Origin: Fibrobacterales bacterium
GTDB taxonomy: Bacteria; Fibrobacterota; Fibrobacteria; Fibrobacterales; Fibrobacteraceae
NCBI GenBank assembly: GCA_025997455.1
Contig: BNUP01000002.1
Location: forward strand, 1 to 49,026
Length of the DNA stretch: 49,026 nt
Direction of reading: 5' to 3'
Under the pieces are notes generated by a model. That model saw nothing but the letters and a program-made list of their open reading frames with translations, was not told where the DNA came from and did no database searches. Position 1 is the first letter of the stretch, and each line of letters opens with the position of its first letter. This document shows positions 9,495 to 16,882 of this stretch, in pieces. The translations under genes were made by a program, and so were the position numbers.

Positions 9495-11126
9495 CTACTC
9501 CAACAAAATCTTCCTGCTCTCCCCCTTGAACCTCACCACATAAATTCCCTTTGGCAATTCTGCCCAATTGTTTGCAAAAATTCTAATTCCACGAATGTCA
9601 TAAACACGCACCTGCGAAAAATCGAGCAAACGATAATCGAAGTTTGCACCGCCTGCAACGGCAGATACTATAGGTGTAGGAGCCTCATACGCATCCCAGC
9701 CGGGCATACTCTCCAAGGTGAGCACATAAGAGTTATTCATAATGGTATTCCAGTCGCTTGCCGAGTTATCACTTGTAACATAATCGCCATACCATGGCAT
9801 AAAATATGACCAACCAGCACCATCGTTTTTCAAATTATCGGGGTAAGGCACAGAGCCGTTCTCCGCAAGGGAAATCATTTTTGAGGTTCCAAAAAGATTT
9901 TTGATAGATTCAAATTCGCCAATGAGCGAGGCGTGGTTTGTCTCTCTCGGATAGTAATAATAATCGCGCCCTATAATATCGACAAAATCATCGCCCGGAT
10001 ACCAATCGGCATCTGCACCATCGCTGTTCCAAACCCAGATAAGGTTATTTAAGCCTTTGTCTGTGGTAAGGCGGTCAAATATCAATTTATAGAGCAATTT
10101 AAATGGTTTTGCTCCCTTGTAACCCCACCAAAACCAGCCTCCGCTCGCCTCGTGCACGGGTCGCCACAAAACGGCAACTCCTGCATCTTGAAGTTCTTTG
10201 AGATACTCGGCGATTACATCAATATCTGCAACAATGCTTTTATAGGCGTTTGAATTTGTGTTCCAAGAATCGCAAGCCGCACTTGTGCAAGCGGTAGTTA
10301 AATCAAAATCGGTCGGTGTATTATCACTACTAGGAGAATAAAATTCATTGTCGTTTTGCGAGGGGTCTCTCCAATGCCAACAAAATGCAGGGATACCGCC
10401 TTTATTGTAGAGTTCTTTTGCAAGCGTGACGGTTGCATTGGAATAACTTTTTTGCCACTGCCCGCCCGCCTCTTTTCCCGTTGCGTGCATAAAATCAAAA
10501 CCCACGAGTGCAGGGGTTTTGCCAGCCGAATTATCTCTTATATATTTAACTTCTGTTTGGTTGTTGAGTGCAACGGCATTGTTTCCGTTTAAGATTTCGT
10601 TGGTCATTACGCCGCTGATTATTTTCTTTTGAAAGTTCTCCTGCATAAATGCAAAAACTTTTTTCGCCTGCGCATTTGCGTTTGGGTTTGCCGTATTTGG
10701 CGAGAGTTTAAAAGGAACATTTTCGTGTTTGCTCACATCTATGTAGTCTATATTTACCCAACCCCAACTTTTGGTGATTGCAACGGTATTGGCTCCTTGA
10801 ATTAAAGAGACCACAGAGGTTATTTCGTCCCAAGAGGTATTTCCGCCTGTTACGGGAAATACAACAGAACCTGCGGCAGTCCCGTTTACAACTATATTTT
10901 GAGTTTTGGAACCGTCGTTGCCGTTGGCATAGCGAATGAGAATATCGTAAGTTCCTGCACTTTGCACAGAAACGGCAAAACTAATATCGCCCTCCTGCAT
11001 AGATACATAGGTTCCGTTGACTGTGGCACCGCCGCTTAATGAGGCATTTTCTGCCTCGTATTTTTCTGCGAATGCGGAGAGGTTGCAAAGCAAAACGCAA
11101 GAGAAGACAAGAGAGATTTTTTTCAG
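9495..11126 (-). CDS. GH26 beta-mannanase with N-terminal carbohydrate-binding module; start codon probably CTG
   Basis: 543 residues if read from CTG at 11126. This is the only start that gives a complete signal peptide (KKISLVFSCVLLCNLSAFA, cleavage before EKYEAE). An N-terminal CBM6/35-type beta-sandwich (residues ~22-130) is followed by a GH26 catalytic domain. The acid/base Glu is in LWRPVHEASGGWFWWG and the nucleophile Glu in MISLAENGSVP. The C-terminal 45 residues (VRVYDIRGIRIF...LPKGIYVVR) resemble a type IX-like sorting tail. GH26 enzymes cut beta-1,4-mannan. The gene follows the xylanase gene directly and in the same frame (stop TAG, two codons, CTG). A TTG at 11093 is a possible start but removes most of the signal. 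Confidence 0.88.
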   Translation of the reverse strand: MKKISLVFSCVLLCNLSAFAEKYEAENASLSGGATVNGTYVSMQEGDISFAVSVQSAGTYDILIRYANGNDGSKTQNIVVNGTAAGSVVFPVTGGNTSWDEITSVVSLIQGANTVAITKSWGWVNIDYIDVSKHENVPFKLSPNTANPNANAQAKKVFAFMQENFQKKIISGVMTNEILNGNNAVALNNQTEVKYIRDNSAGKTPALVGFDFMHATGKEAGGQWQKSYSNATVTLAKELYNKGGIPAFCWHWRDPSQNDNEFYSPSSDNTPTDFDLTTACTSAACDSWNTNSNAYKSIVADIDVIAEYLKELQDAGVAVLWRPVHEASGGWFWWGYKGAKPFKLLYKLIFDRLTTDKGLNNLIWVWNSDGADADWYPGDDFVDIIGRDYYYYPRETNHASLIGEFESIKNLFGTSKMISLAENGSVPYPDNLKNDGAGWSYFMPWYGDYVTSDNSASDWNTIMNNSYVLTLESMPGWDAYEAPTPIVSAVAGGANFDYRLLDFSQVRVYDIRGIRIFANNWAELPKGIYVVRFKGESRKILLE

Positions 11127-11132
11127 AACCGC

Positions 11133-13142
11133 CTACTTTAAGTTAGATATTATTTGTGCCTCTACACGACTTCCGTTAGAGTGCAGGGACTTTACAATCC
11201 ACACGCCTTGAGGTAGCGATTGCAGGTTCGATATTTGACTGTGGAACTTACCGCGCAAATCGTAAATGCGATAAGAGATAGTCGGTGTGTAAGGCAACAC
11301 AGATTGCGAAACAATAGGCGTTATGTCGGGACAAGCGACTTCTTGATACCAATAACCTTTTTCCAAATTTTCATCTACATTTTTTGTGTCATTCCAAAGC
11401 CAATTTGAGGCACAAGTGTAGTCTTCTTCATTTAAGATTTTGCACACATAGCATTTATTGTCGGTGTGCTTAAAGCAAGCGGTATAAGGGTTGGCGGGGG
11501 TTGTGCCGTATTCCACAAAGTCTGTGCAAGTTGTCGCTTGAACTTTTGCCGCAGAACTGCTCGAAGGTGCGGTTGAAGAACTTGACGGTGTTGCCGAACA
11601 AGTGCCCGCCGTTATGGTGCTGTATTGCACTCCTGCATTTAGTGTAGCACATTTATAAATAGCCATTTGCCCCACAGGTAAAATCCAATAGCCCGCCGAG
11701 CGCAAGCCATCGATGATTTCGGAGAGTACAGGTTGCAAGCGGCTACCCGAAGTGTTGAATTCGTGCATATTGATGATTCCGCCGTCGGTTGCTCCATCCA
11801 AAACTCTCGTTTTGATTTGTGCTGAGGTTTGCAGCTCATCGTAATCTTGACTGACAACGCTTGCGTGAATTATCGGCAAACCTAATTCGGTTGTAGCCGT
11901 TGTTAAATTTGTGCTATATGTGAAGTTTGGCGCTCTAAATAATGTCGGGTTAGAACCCGTTATGTTGCGAATGCTTGTGTTTGCGGATTGCAATTTAGTT
12001 TTTATTGCATCTGCCGTCCCGCTCAAATCATTGTAATCGCTTGAATGATTTGCCAACTCGTGCCCTGCGTTGAATATGGCTGTTGCCGCGGCGGTATTAT
12101 TTGTAATGTTTTGCCCTATCACAAAGAAGGTGGTTTTTACTTTTTTAGTGTTCAAAATATCGAGCAAGGCTTGCGTTTGCGCACTTGGACCATCGTCAAA
12201 ACTAAGCGCGATGACTTTTGTGGGTTTTGCCGAGTATTGGGTAAATTGTGAGTAATTTGCATCTATATCTGCTTGAATTTGTGCTTTTGTTGTGAAAAGA
12301 CCGCCTGCCGGTGCCGTGGAACTAGACGATGCAACACTGCTTGAACTTGGAAGTGAGCCGCCGATAGTCAAAATATTCTTTGTAATTGTTGCAGAACCGT
12401 TCGCGTTTTGGCTGCTGCCTGTATAGGATTCGCCTGTATAGGATTCCACCTTCATCGCTACTTCATACAACTTATTCATTGTCATACCAACTTTTGCCCA
12501 TTCTTCAAAATGCTTGGAAACGGTGATTAAGCCGCTTTGTCTGTGGTTAGATGTGCTTGCCGGATAACTGAAATACTGCTTGAAAGTGCCGTTGCCTGTA
12601 AGCATCGGCTGATTAACTCTATCACACACTGCAAAGTTATATGTGATTCCGTCAATGGCGGCACTGCCTTTTTGCGTGCAATTAGTGCCAGATTCAGCCG
12701 AATTATAACTACCGAGATCCTGAATAATATAATATTCAATTTGGTCGGAAAAACCATCTGGAATACTACCCGCTGCAAAGTATCCCCAACCATACACGCC
12801 GAGCATTTTTACATTATCTGTGGATGACCAAGTTGCCTCAAAATCAACAGTTATATTGCCTACGGAAGAGACCGTCTCGTTATTTTTAAATTTTCTACCG
12901 GAACGAAAAAGAACATTTATAGTATTTTGCCAAGTAACTTCAAAAGTTCCGCCCTTTGCACCGGCACCAACACCGTTATCTCCCGTGAGTTTCATTTGAG
13001 TGGTGCCTTTGTTATCTTGGCTCCAAAGTTCATAATCGTAATTGTTGTAAGTGCCTATTTTGCTGGTAGTCCAAGTTTCCTGTGCAAAAGCAGAAAGCAC
13101 ACCAACTAAGACAATGCTTAGGGCAATAGCAGATTTATTCAT
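11133..13142 (-). CDS. Secreted GH11 xylanase fused to a CE4 polysaccharide deacetylase
   Basis: 669 residues from the ATG at 13142, with Shine-Dalgarno GGAGAT. Signal peptide MNKSAIALSIVLVGVLSAFA. Residues ~22-240 are GH11 (YNNYDYELWSQ...GGTFEVTWQN; nucleophile Glu in DQIEYYIIQD; acid/base Glu in MKVESYTG). A poly-Ser linker follows, then CE4/NodB (~300-480) with the motifs ALSFDDGP, GHELANHS, RAPNF and INMHEF. A second poly-Ser linker, a Cys-rich segment (six or more Cys) and a sorting-like tail (YRIYDLRGK...LPQGVWIV) complete the protein. It should cut the xylan backbone and remove acetyl groups. It is co-transcribed with the mannanase. Confidence 0.92.
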   Translation of the reverse strand: MNKSAIALSIVLVGVLSAFAQETWTTSKIGTYNNYDYELWSQDNKGTTQMKLTGDNGVGAGAKGGTFEVTWQNTINVLFRSGRKFKNNETVSSVGNITVDFEATWSSTDNVKMLGVYGWGYFAAGSIPDGFSDQIEYYIIQDLGSYNSAESGTNCTQKGSAAIDGITYNFAVCDRVNQPMLTGNGTFKQYFSYPASTSNHRQSGLITVSKHFEEWAKVGMTMNKLYEVAMKVESYTGESYTGSSQNANGSATITKNILTIGGSLPSSSSVASSSSTAPAGGLFTTKAQIQADIDANYSQFTQYSAKPTKVIALSFDDGPSAQTQALLDILNTKKVKTTFFVIGQNITNNTAAATAIFNAGHELANHSSDYNDLSGTADAIKTKLQSANTSIRNITGSNPTLFRAPNFTYSTNLTTATTELGLPIIHASVVSQDYDELQTSAQIKTRVLDGATDGGIINMHEFNTSGSRLQPVLSEIIDGLRSAGYWILPVGQMAIYKCATLNAGVQYSTITAGTCSATPSSSSTAPSSSSAAKVQATTCTDFVEYGTTPANPYTACFKHTDNKCYVCKILNEEDYTCASNWLWNDTKNVDENLEKGYWYQEVACPDITPIVSQSVLPYTPTISYRIYDLRGKFHSQISNLQSLPQGVWIVKSLHSNGSRVEAQIISNLK

Positions 13143-13245
13143 AATATCTCCAAGTTCATACCTTAATAAATATATATTTATTTTGGGCAAAATCGCACTT
13201 ATTTGTCTATTTTTTGTAAATTTTAATGGCAGAGGCAACACAACC

Positions 13246-15036
13246 CTACCGAAGAGTCTTTTTCCGTCTTTCGCGTTGGAAGTTTATGGCAAATCGGTGA
13301 GCCTCGTCGCGGGCGCGTTGTAAAAGTTGAAGGGCAGGATTGTTTCGTTTTAGCAAAATTGAGGGCTTTTCACGCGGGAAAACTATTTCTTCGAGGCGTT
13401 TTGCAAGCCCTATTACGGGTATATCCGTTAAATTCAGTTCTTCCAAAACCGAAAATGCAACATCAACCTGACCCTTTCCGCCGTCCATCACCAAAAGGTC
13501 GGGAAGTTTTGCATTCTCCGAAAGAAGTCGTGTTAATCGCCTTGTTAAAATTTCGTGCATACTGCCAAAATCGTCACCACCAACGGCAATTTTCACCTTG
13601 TATTTTCGGTATTCGCTTTTGCTCGGTTTGCCATTCACAAACCTGATCATACTCGCCACAGGTTCAGTGCCGCCCAAATGCGATATATCGAAACATTCAA
13701 AACAATATGGAGGATTTTGCAATTTTAATTGTCTTTGAAGTTCAAAAATGCTATTGTTCATCTCATCGTATTTAGCGGCTTTTGCCTGCAACTCCACCAA
13801 AAGCATTTCTGCATTTGCACGGGCAATTCGCAAATACCCGATTTTATCTCCCCGCAGAGGAACTCCAACCAACACCCGCCTCCCCGCCAATTTGCTTAAA
13901 AATTCCTCGAACGCTTGCTGTTCATCGTTTTCTATAGCAGGCTCTGAAGAACTCGTTTTATGAGATAAAGTTTGAGGGAGTTCTTCTGAGATTTCTTCAT
14001 CCGAGTCTGTTCCGAGTCCGTTTTGCACATCACCCAATAAATATTCAAGTGCAATTTCTCTGGGTAGGTTTTCCTTTGGCACGCTCAAATACCACTGCGG
14101 CAAAAATTCACCCAAAATTTCGCTCTCGCTGTGCTCCAAACGGCTCTCCAAATGAAAATGCCGTCTGTCAAAAATAACCCCGTTTCTATATTCGATTATC
14201 ACGACCGTTGCAACGGAAATCGATGAATCTCCGTCTTTTTTTGCCCTCACAATTGCCACCACATCGAGGGATAATTCCGTGTTTGCAACATCTGCGTTCT
14301 GTTTTGCAAAAGAGGCTTGAACAGCCTTAATTCGGTCGCGGATTTTGGTAGCATCTTCAAAACGCATCTCGGCGGCGGCAGCCTTCATATCTTTTTCCCA
14401 TTCTGCCAAAATGTCGTCCCGCTTGCCTTCCAAGAGTAATTTCGCCTCGCGAACGCCCTTCAAATATACCTCTTCGCTCACCATTTTTACACAAGGGGCT
14501 TCACACCGTCCGATATGAAAATTCAAACAAGGGTTGATTTTGCGGGCGAGATTCGGTGTTAGCGGAAATTTCAGTTTGCATTCTCTCAATTTGAAAAGTT
14601 GCGGAATTAAATCCAAAAGCAGGCGCATATAGTGCGAACTCACAAAGGGTCCAAAGTAGAGATTTTTGTCGTTGCCTGAGTGCCGCGTGATACGGAGACG
14701 CGGAAACTGCTCCTGCATTGTCAGCATTAAATAAGGAAAATGCTTGTCGTCTTTTTGACGAACATTGTAGAAAGGAAAATGTTTTGTAATTAAATTCGCT
14801 TCGAGAATCAAAGCCTCCGCCTCGCTCTCTGTGATTATCCATTCAATATCGCAAATGTGCGGCAACATCAACTGCGCCGCACGATGCCCGTTTTTTTCGC
14901 GCCCGTCAAAATACGAGCGAACCCGCTTGTTCAGCAGTTTGGCTTTGCCTATGTATATGATTTCCCCTTTCTCGTTCTTCATCAGATACACGCCCGGACG
15001 GGCAGGGAGTTCTGCAAGACGGGATTCAAGTGACAT
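13246..15036 (-). CDS. uvrC: Excinuclease ABC subunit C, lacking the C-terminal HhH and carrying a repeat-derived insert
   Basis: 596 residues from the ATG at 15036. UvrC makes both incisions during nucleotide excision repair. Residues ~13-95 are the GIY-YIG nuclease (PGVYLMKNEKGEIIYIGKAK), ~200-240 the UvrB-binding UVR helix pair (ILAEWEKDMKAAAAEMRFEDATKIRDRI), and the RNase H-like nuclease runs from ~370 (RIECFDISHLGG-type block, VMDGGKGQ). The protein stops after RDEAHRFAINFQRERRKK, where other UvrCs continue for ~55 residues into a tandem helix-hairpin-helix. An insert around residues 350-370 (EELPQTLSHKTSSSEPA) is encoded by a palindromic repeat. The start lies 7 nt after TATCTT. Confidence 0.93.
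   Translation of the reverse strand: MSLESRLAELPARPGVYLMKNEKGEIIYIGKAKLLNKRVRSYFDGREKNGHRAAQLMLPHICDIEWIITESEAEALILEANLITKHFPFYNVRQKDDKHFPYLMLTMQEQFPRLRITRHSGNDKNLYFGPFVSSHYMRLLLDLIPQLFKLRECKLKFPLTPNLARKINPCLNFHIGRCEAPCVKMVSEEVYLKGVREAKLLLEGKRDDILAEWEKDMKAAAAEMRFEDATKIRDRIKAVQASFAKQNADVANTELSLDVVAIVRAKKDGDSSISVATVVIIEYRNGVIFDRRHFHLESRLEHSESEILGEFLPQWYLSVPKENLPREIALEYLLGDVQNGLGTDSDEEISEELPQTLSHKTSSSEPAIENDEQQAFEEFLSKLAGRRVLVGVPLRGDKIGYLRIARANAEMLLVELQAKAAKYDEMNNSIFELQRQLKLQNPPYCFECFDISHLGGTEPVASMIRFVNGKPSKSEYRKYKVKIAVGGDDFGSMHEILTRRLTRLLSENAKLPDLLVMDGGKGQVDVAFSVLEELNLTDIPVIGLAKRLEEIVFPREKPSILLKRNNPALQLLQRARDEAHRFAINFQRERRKKTLR
13937..13996. repeat. Palindromic element copy inside uvrC (in frame)
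   Basis: About 60 bp matching the ends of the elements at 20497-20657 and 30598-30756: GCAGGCTCTGAAGAACTCG, then TTTTATGAGATAAAGTTT, then GGAGTTCTTCTGAGA. It keeps the inverted arms (CTCTGAAGAACTC / GAGTTCTTCTGAG) and the ATAAAACRAG core but lacks the middle of the long copies. It contains no stop codon in the uvrC frame. Confidence 0.75.
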
Positions 15037-15043
15037 AATGGGG

Positions 15044-15049
15044 AAGATA
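15044..15049 (-). promoter_or_regulatory. -10-like box TATCTT, leaderless start of uvrC
   Basis: On the minus strand TATCTT, then 7 nt (CCCCATT), then the ATG at 15036. Confidence 0.5.
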
Positions 15050-15125
15050 GAAAAGAGTGGGGTGTAGGGTGTGGCGTGTGGCGTGTGGGGTATGGGGTGT
15101 AGGGTGTGGAAAATACGGCATTGCA
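15050..15125. repeat. Heptamer repeat module upstream of uvrC
   Basis: Nine or so GGGTGTR/GCGTGTG heptamers followed by a CGGCATTGCA block. The orientation matches the other modules relative to the gene served (C-rich strand is the coding strand). Confidence 0.8.
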
Positions 15126-15175
15126 AATTTTTCTGGTGTGCTCTATCCACACCGCGTTCACAATCCAAAGAATTC

Positions 15176-15181
15176 TACATT
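15176..15181 (+). promoter_or_regulatory. -10-like box TACATT upstream of the Fic gene
   Basis: TACATT, then 7 nt (CATGCCT), then the ATG at 15189. The nearer ATG at 15183 would lie inside the promoter-to-start gap, so the spacing rule favours 15189. Confidence 0.45.
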
Positions 15182-15188
15182 CATGCCT

Positions 15189-15848
15189 ATGCTGACCCCA
15201 AAATTCAAACTAACCGCAGAGCAGAATATTTTTCTTGCAAAGAGAAATATGGTTGATTATGTGTATAATAGTGCAAAATTAGAGGGTTGCAATGTAACTT
15301 TCCCCGAAACGCAAACCATATTAAACGGCGTAAATGTAGGGAGCGTTACCTTAAACGACATTCAAACGATTTTAAATTTAAGGGATGCGTGGAAATTTCT
15401 TTTTGCCAATACAAAAACACCTTTTGATTTACCGTTTATATGCAAAATTAACGAATACATTTCCAGAAATGAAAGTTTGGAATGGGGTGCTCTGCGAACG
15501 GGTAAAGTCGGAATTTCGGGCACGGATTACATTCCGCCTGTCCCCGAAAAAGAACAAATAGAAAAAGAACTCAAAAAAATAAACGGCATAGCAAGTGCAA
15601 CCGAAAGAGCAATTGAATTTTTTCTTTGGAGTGTTCGCGCTCAATTTTTTTGGGACGGCAACAAACGAACAAGCACGCTTTGTGCTAACAAAATTTTAAT
15701 AGAGAACGGCGAAGGAATTTTTACCGTAAAGGATTCGCTCGTCTTAGAGTTTAATAAACTACTCCTCGCTTGGTATAACACCGCCGATAGAAATGTGATT
15801 AAACAATGGCTTTATGAAAACTGCATTGTAGGGATGGAATGCGGATAA
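15189..15848 (+). CDS. Fic-domain protein with Gln in place of the catalytic His
   Basis: 219 residues from 15189 (221 from the in-frame ATG at 15183). Fic proteins usually transfer AMP or another phosphate-containing group to target hydroxyls. The inhibitory helix motif S-x-x-x-E-G is present at 28-33 (SAKLEG), typical of class II Fic. The core motif reads Q-F-F-W-D-G-N-K-R (152-160), so the anion-binding D-G-N-K-R is intact but the general-base His is Gln152. Similar His-less DGNKRT proteins are known in other bacteria, so it may be a non-AMPylating branch. It is transcribed divergently from uvrC. A terminator follows at 15877. Confidence 0.8.
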   Translation: MLTPKFKLTAEQNIFLAKRNMVDYVYNSAKLEGCNVTFPETQTILNGVNVGSVTLNDIQTILNLRDAWKFLFANTKTPFDLPFICKINEYISRNESLEWGALRTGKVGISGTDYIPPVPEKEQIEKELKKINGIASATERAIEFFLWSVRAQFFWDGNKRTSTLCANKILIENGEGIFTVKDSLVLEFNKLLLAWYNTADRNVIKQWLYENCIVGMECG

Positions 15849-15876
15849 TTCCCAAATCCTAACAAAGTCCTGTGAA

Positions 15877-15907
15877 TCCCGCTACTTGACGATAGCGGAT
15901 TTTTTTT
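15877..15907 (+). terminator. Rho-independent terminator after the Fic gene
   Basis: Stem CCGCTA (15879-15884) / TAGCGG (15893-15898), extended by one A-T pair, followed by ATTTTTTTT. The rplU promoter box begins immediately after the T-run. Confidence 0.8.
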
Positions 15908-15908
15908 C

Positions 15909-15914
15909 TATATT
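15909..15914 (+). promoter_or_regulatory. Promoter -10 box of rplU-rpmA
   Basis: TATATT in the context TTTTCTATATTTACTG. Unlike the repeat-linked promoters, it lies 33 nt upstream of the ATG and leaves a leader with Shine-Dalgarno AAAAGGA (~15934-15940). Confidence 0.55.
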
Positions 15915-15947
15915 TACTGCCTCATTAACCTTAAAAGGAATACCAGA

Positions 15948-16430
15948 ATGTATTCAATAGTTGAAACAGGCGGTTTTCAATACAGAGCCGAAGTAGGCAA
16001 AATGCTCAAAGTTCCGAGCGTGGATGCAGAAGTCGGGTCTAATTTGGAGATAAAGTCCGTACTGCTGTTCGCCGATGGCGAATTTGTAAGTGTCGGCACC
16101 CCTGTCTTGGACGGCGCGTCCGTTAAGGTGGAAGTTTTGGCTCACGACAAAGCCGACAAGGTTTTTACAGTGAAAAAGAAACGCCGCACCAGATACGAGC
16201 GCAGACACGGACATCGGCAGGATTATACGGAAGTGCTTATCACCGAGATTTCGGCGGCAGGCAAAAACGAGAAAATAGACCCGCAGGTGGCAGTTCGTCA
16301 GCGTGCAAGGGCGGCATCGCTTGCAAAGCAGAAGGAGCAGGGACACCCGCTCACTCGCAAAGAAAAAATTGCTGCCGGTCTCCCAAAACCCGAACGCAAA
16401 AAATCGGGTGCGGCAAAAAAGGAGGACTAA
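15948..16430 (+). CDS. rplU: 50S ribosomal protein L21 with basic C-terminal extension
   Basis: 160 residues, against ~103 for a typical L21. Residues 1-100 are the L21 fold (MYSIVETGGFQYRAEVGK, KKKRRTRYERRHGHRQDYTEVLI), which binds 23S rRNA in the large subunit. About 58 further residues rich in Lys, Ala and Arg (VAVRQRARAASLAKQKEQG..., ending KKSGAAKKED) form an extension likely to contact rRNA. It is followed 3 nt later by rpmA, the conserved gene order. Confidence 0.97.
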   Translation: MYSIVETGGFQYRAEVGKMLKVPSVDAEVGSNLEIKSVLLFADGEFVSVGTPVLDGASVKVEVLAHDKADKVFTVKKKRRTRYERRHGHRQDYTEVLITEISAAGKNEKIDPQVAVRQRARAASLAKQKEQGHPLTRKEKIAAGLPKPERKKSGAAKKED

Positions 16431-16433
16431 CAG

Positions 16434-16715
16434 ATGGCACATAAAAAAGGTCAAGGCTCGGTTAGAAACGGTCGCGATTCAAAATCCAAACGCCTCGGCG
16501 TTAAGAAATTCGGCGGTGAGTTTGTTATTGCGGGGAACATTTTAGTTCGCCAAAGGGGAACTCAATTCCACAAAGGAAACAATGTCGGTATTGGCAGAGA
16601 CCACACTCTTTTTGCACTGATAGACGGCAATGTGAAATTTGAACGCCTCGATAAAAATCGCCAAAAAATAAGCGTGTATCCTGCGGCTGTTGTTACGGCT
16701 GCGGCAACGGTATAA
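16434..16715 (+). CDS. rpmA: 50S ribosomal protein L27
   Basis: 93 residues, the normal length. L27 reaches the peptidyl-transferase centre with its N-terminal tail. The start MAHKKGQGSVRNGRDS and the core GGEFVIAGNILVRQRGT.FH.G.NVG.GRDHTLFAL are diagnostic. The N-terminus begins directly with MAHKKG, without the cleavable extension found in Firmicutes. It is the second gene of the rplU-rpmA operon and is closed by a strong terminator. Confidence 0.98.
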   Translation: MAHKKGQGSVRNGRDSKSKRLGVKKFGGEFVIAGNILVRQRGTQFHKGNNVGIGRDHTLFALIDGNVKFERLDKNRQKISVYPAAVVTAAATV

Positions 16716-16729
16716 TTTTATTGATTCAA

Positions 16730-16759
16730 AAGCCGCACTTAACCGTGCGGCTTATTTTT
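16730..16759 (+). terminator. Rho-independent terminator of rplU-rpmA
   Basis: Stem AAGCCGCAC / GTGCGGCTT with loop TTAACC, followed by ATTTTTTT. Confidence 0.9.
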
Positions 16760-16780
16760 TTATGGAATCAAAAAAAACTT

Positions 16781-16830
16781 TAAAAACTCAAATCTGTGGA
16801 ATTGTGTTACAAAGAGAGTTTTTAGAGGTT
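16781..16830 (+). repeat. 50-bp dispersed repeat, copy 1 (upstream of pbpC)
   Basis: TAAAAACTCAAATCTGTGGA...AGAGAGTTTTTAGAGGTT, with AAAAACTC / GAGTTTTT arms. It matches 35028-35077 with one mismatch in 50 nt. It ends 52 nt before the pbpC ATG. Confidence 0.85.
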
Positions 16831-16869
16831 CTCTTTATTTACCCAAGTTCACCATCTTTTCTAAAATTC

Positions 16870-16875
16870 TATTTT
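16870..16875 (+). promoter_or_regulatory. -10-like box TATTTT, leaderless start of pbpC
   Basis: TATTTT, then 7 nt (GCTATAA), then the ATG at 16883. No Shine-Dalgarno and no heptamer repeats are present. Confidence 0.4.
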
Positions 16876-16882
16876 GCTATAA

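Noticed and set aside
9306..9809. 167-aa plus-strand frame with repeated LYSLLFTLYSLL residues
   Set aside because: It translates the TACTCTY heptamer array and then runs antisense through the mannanase gene.
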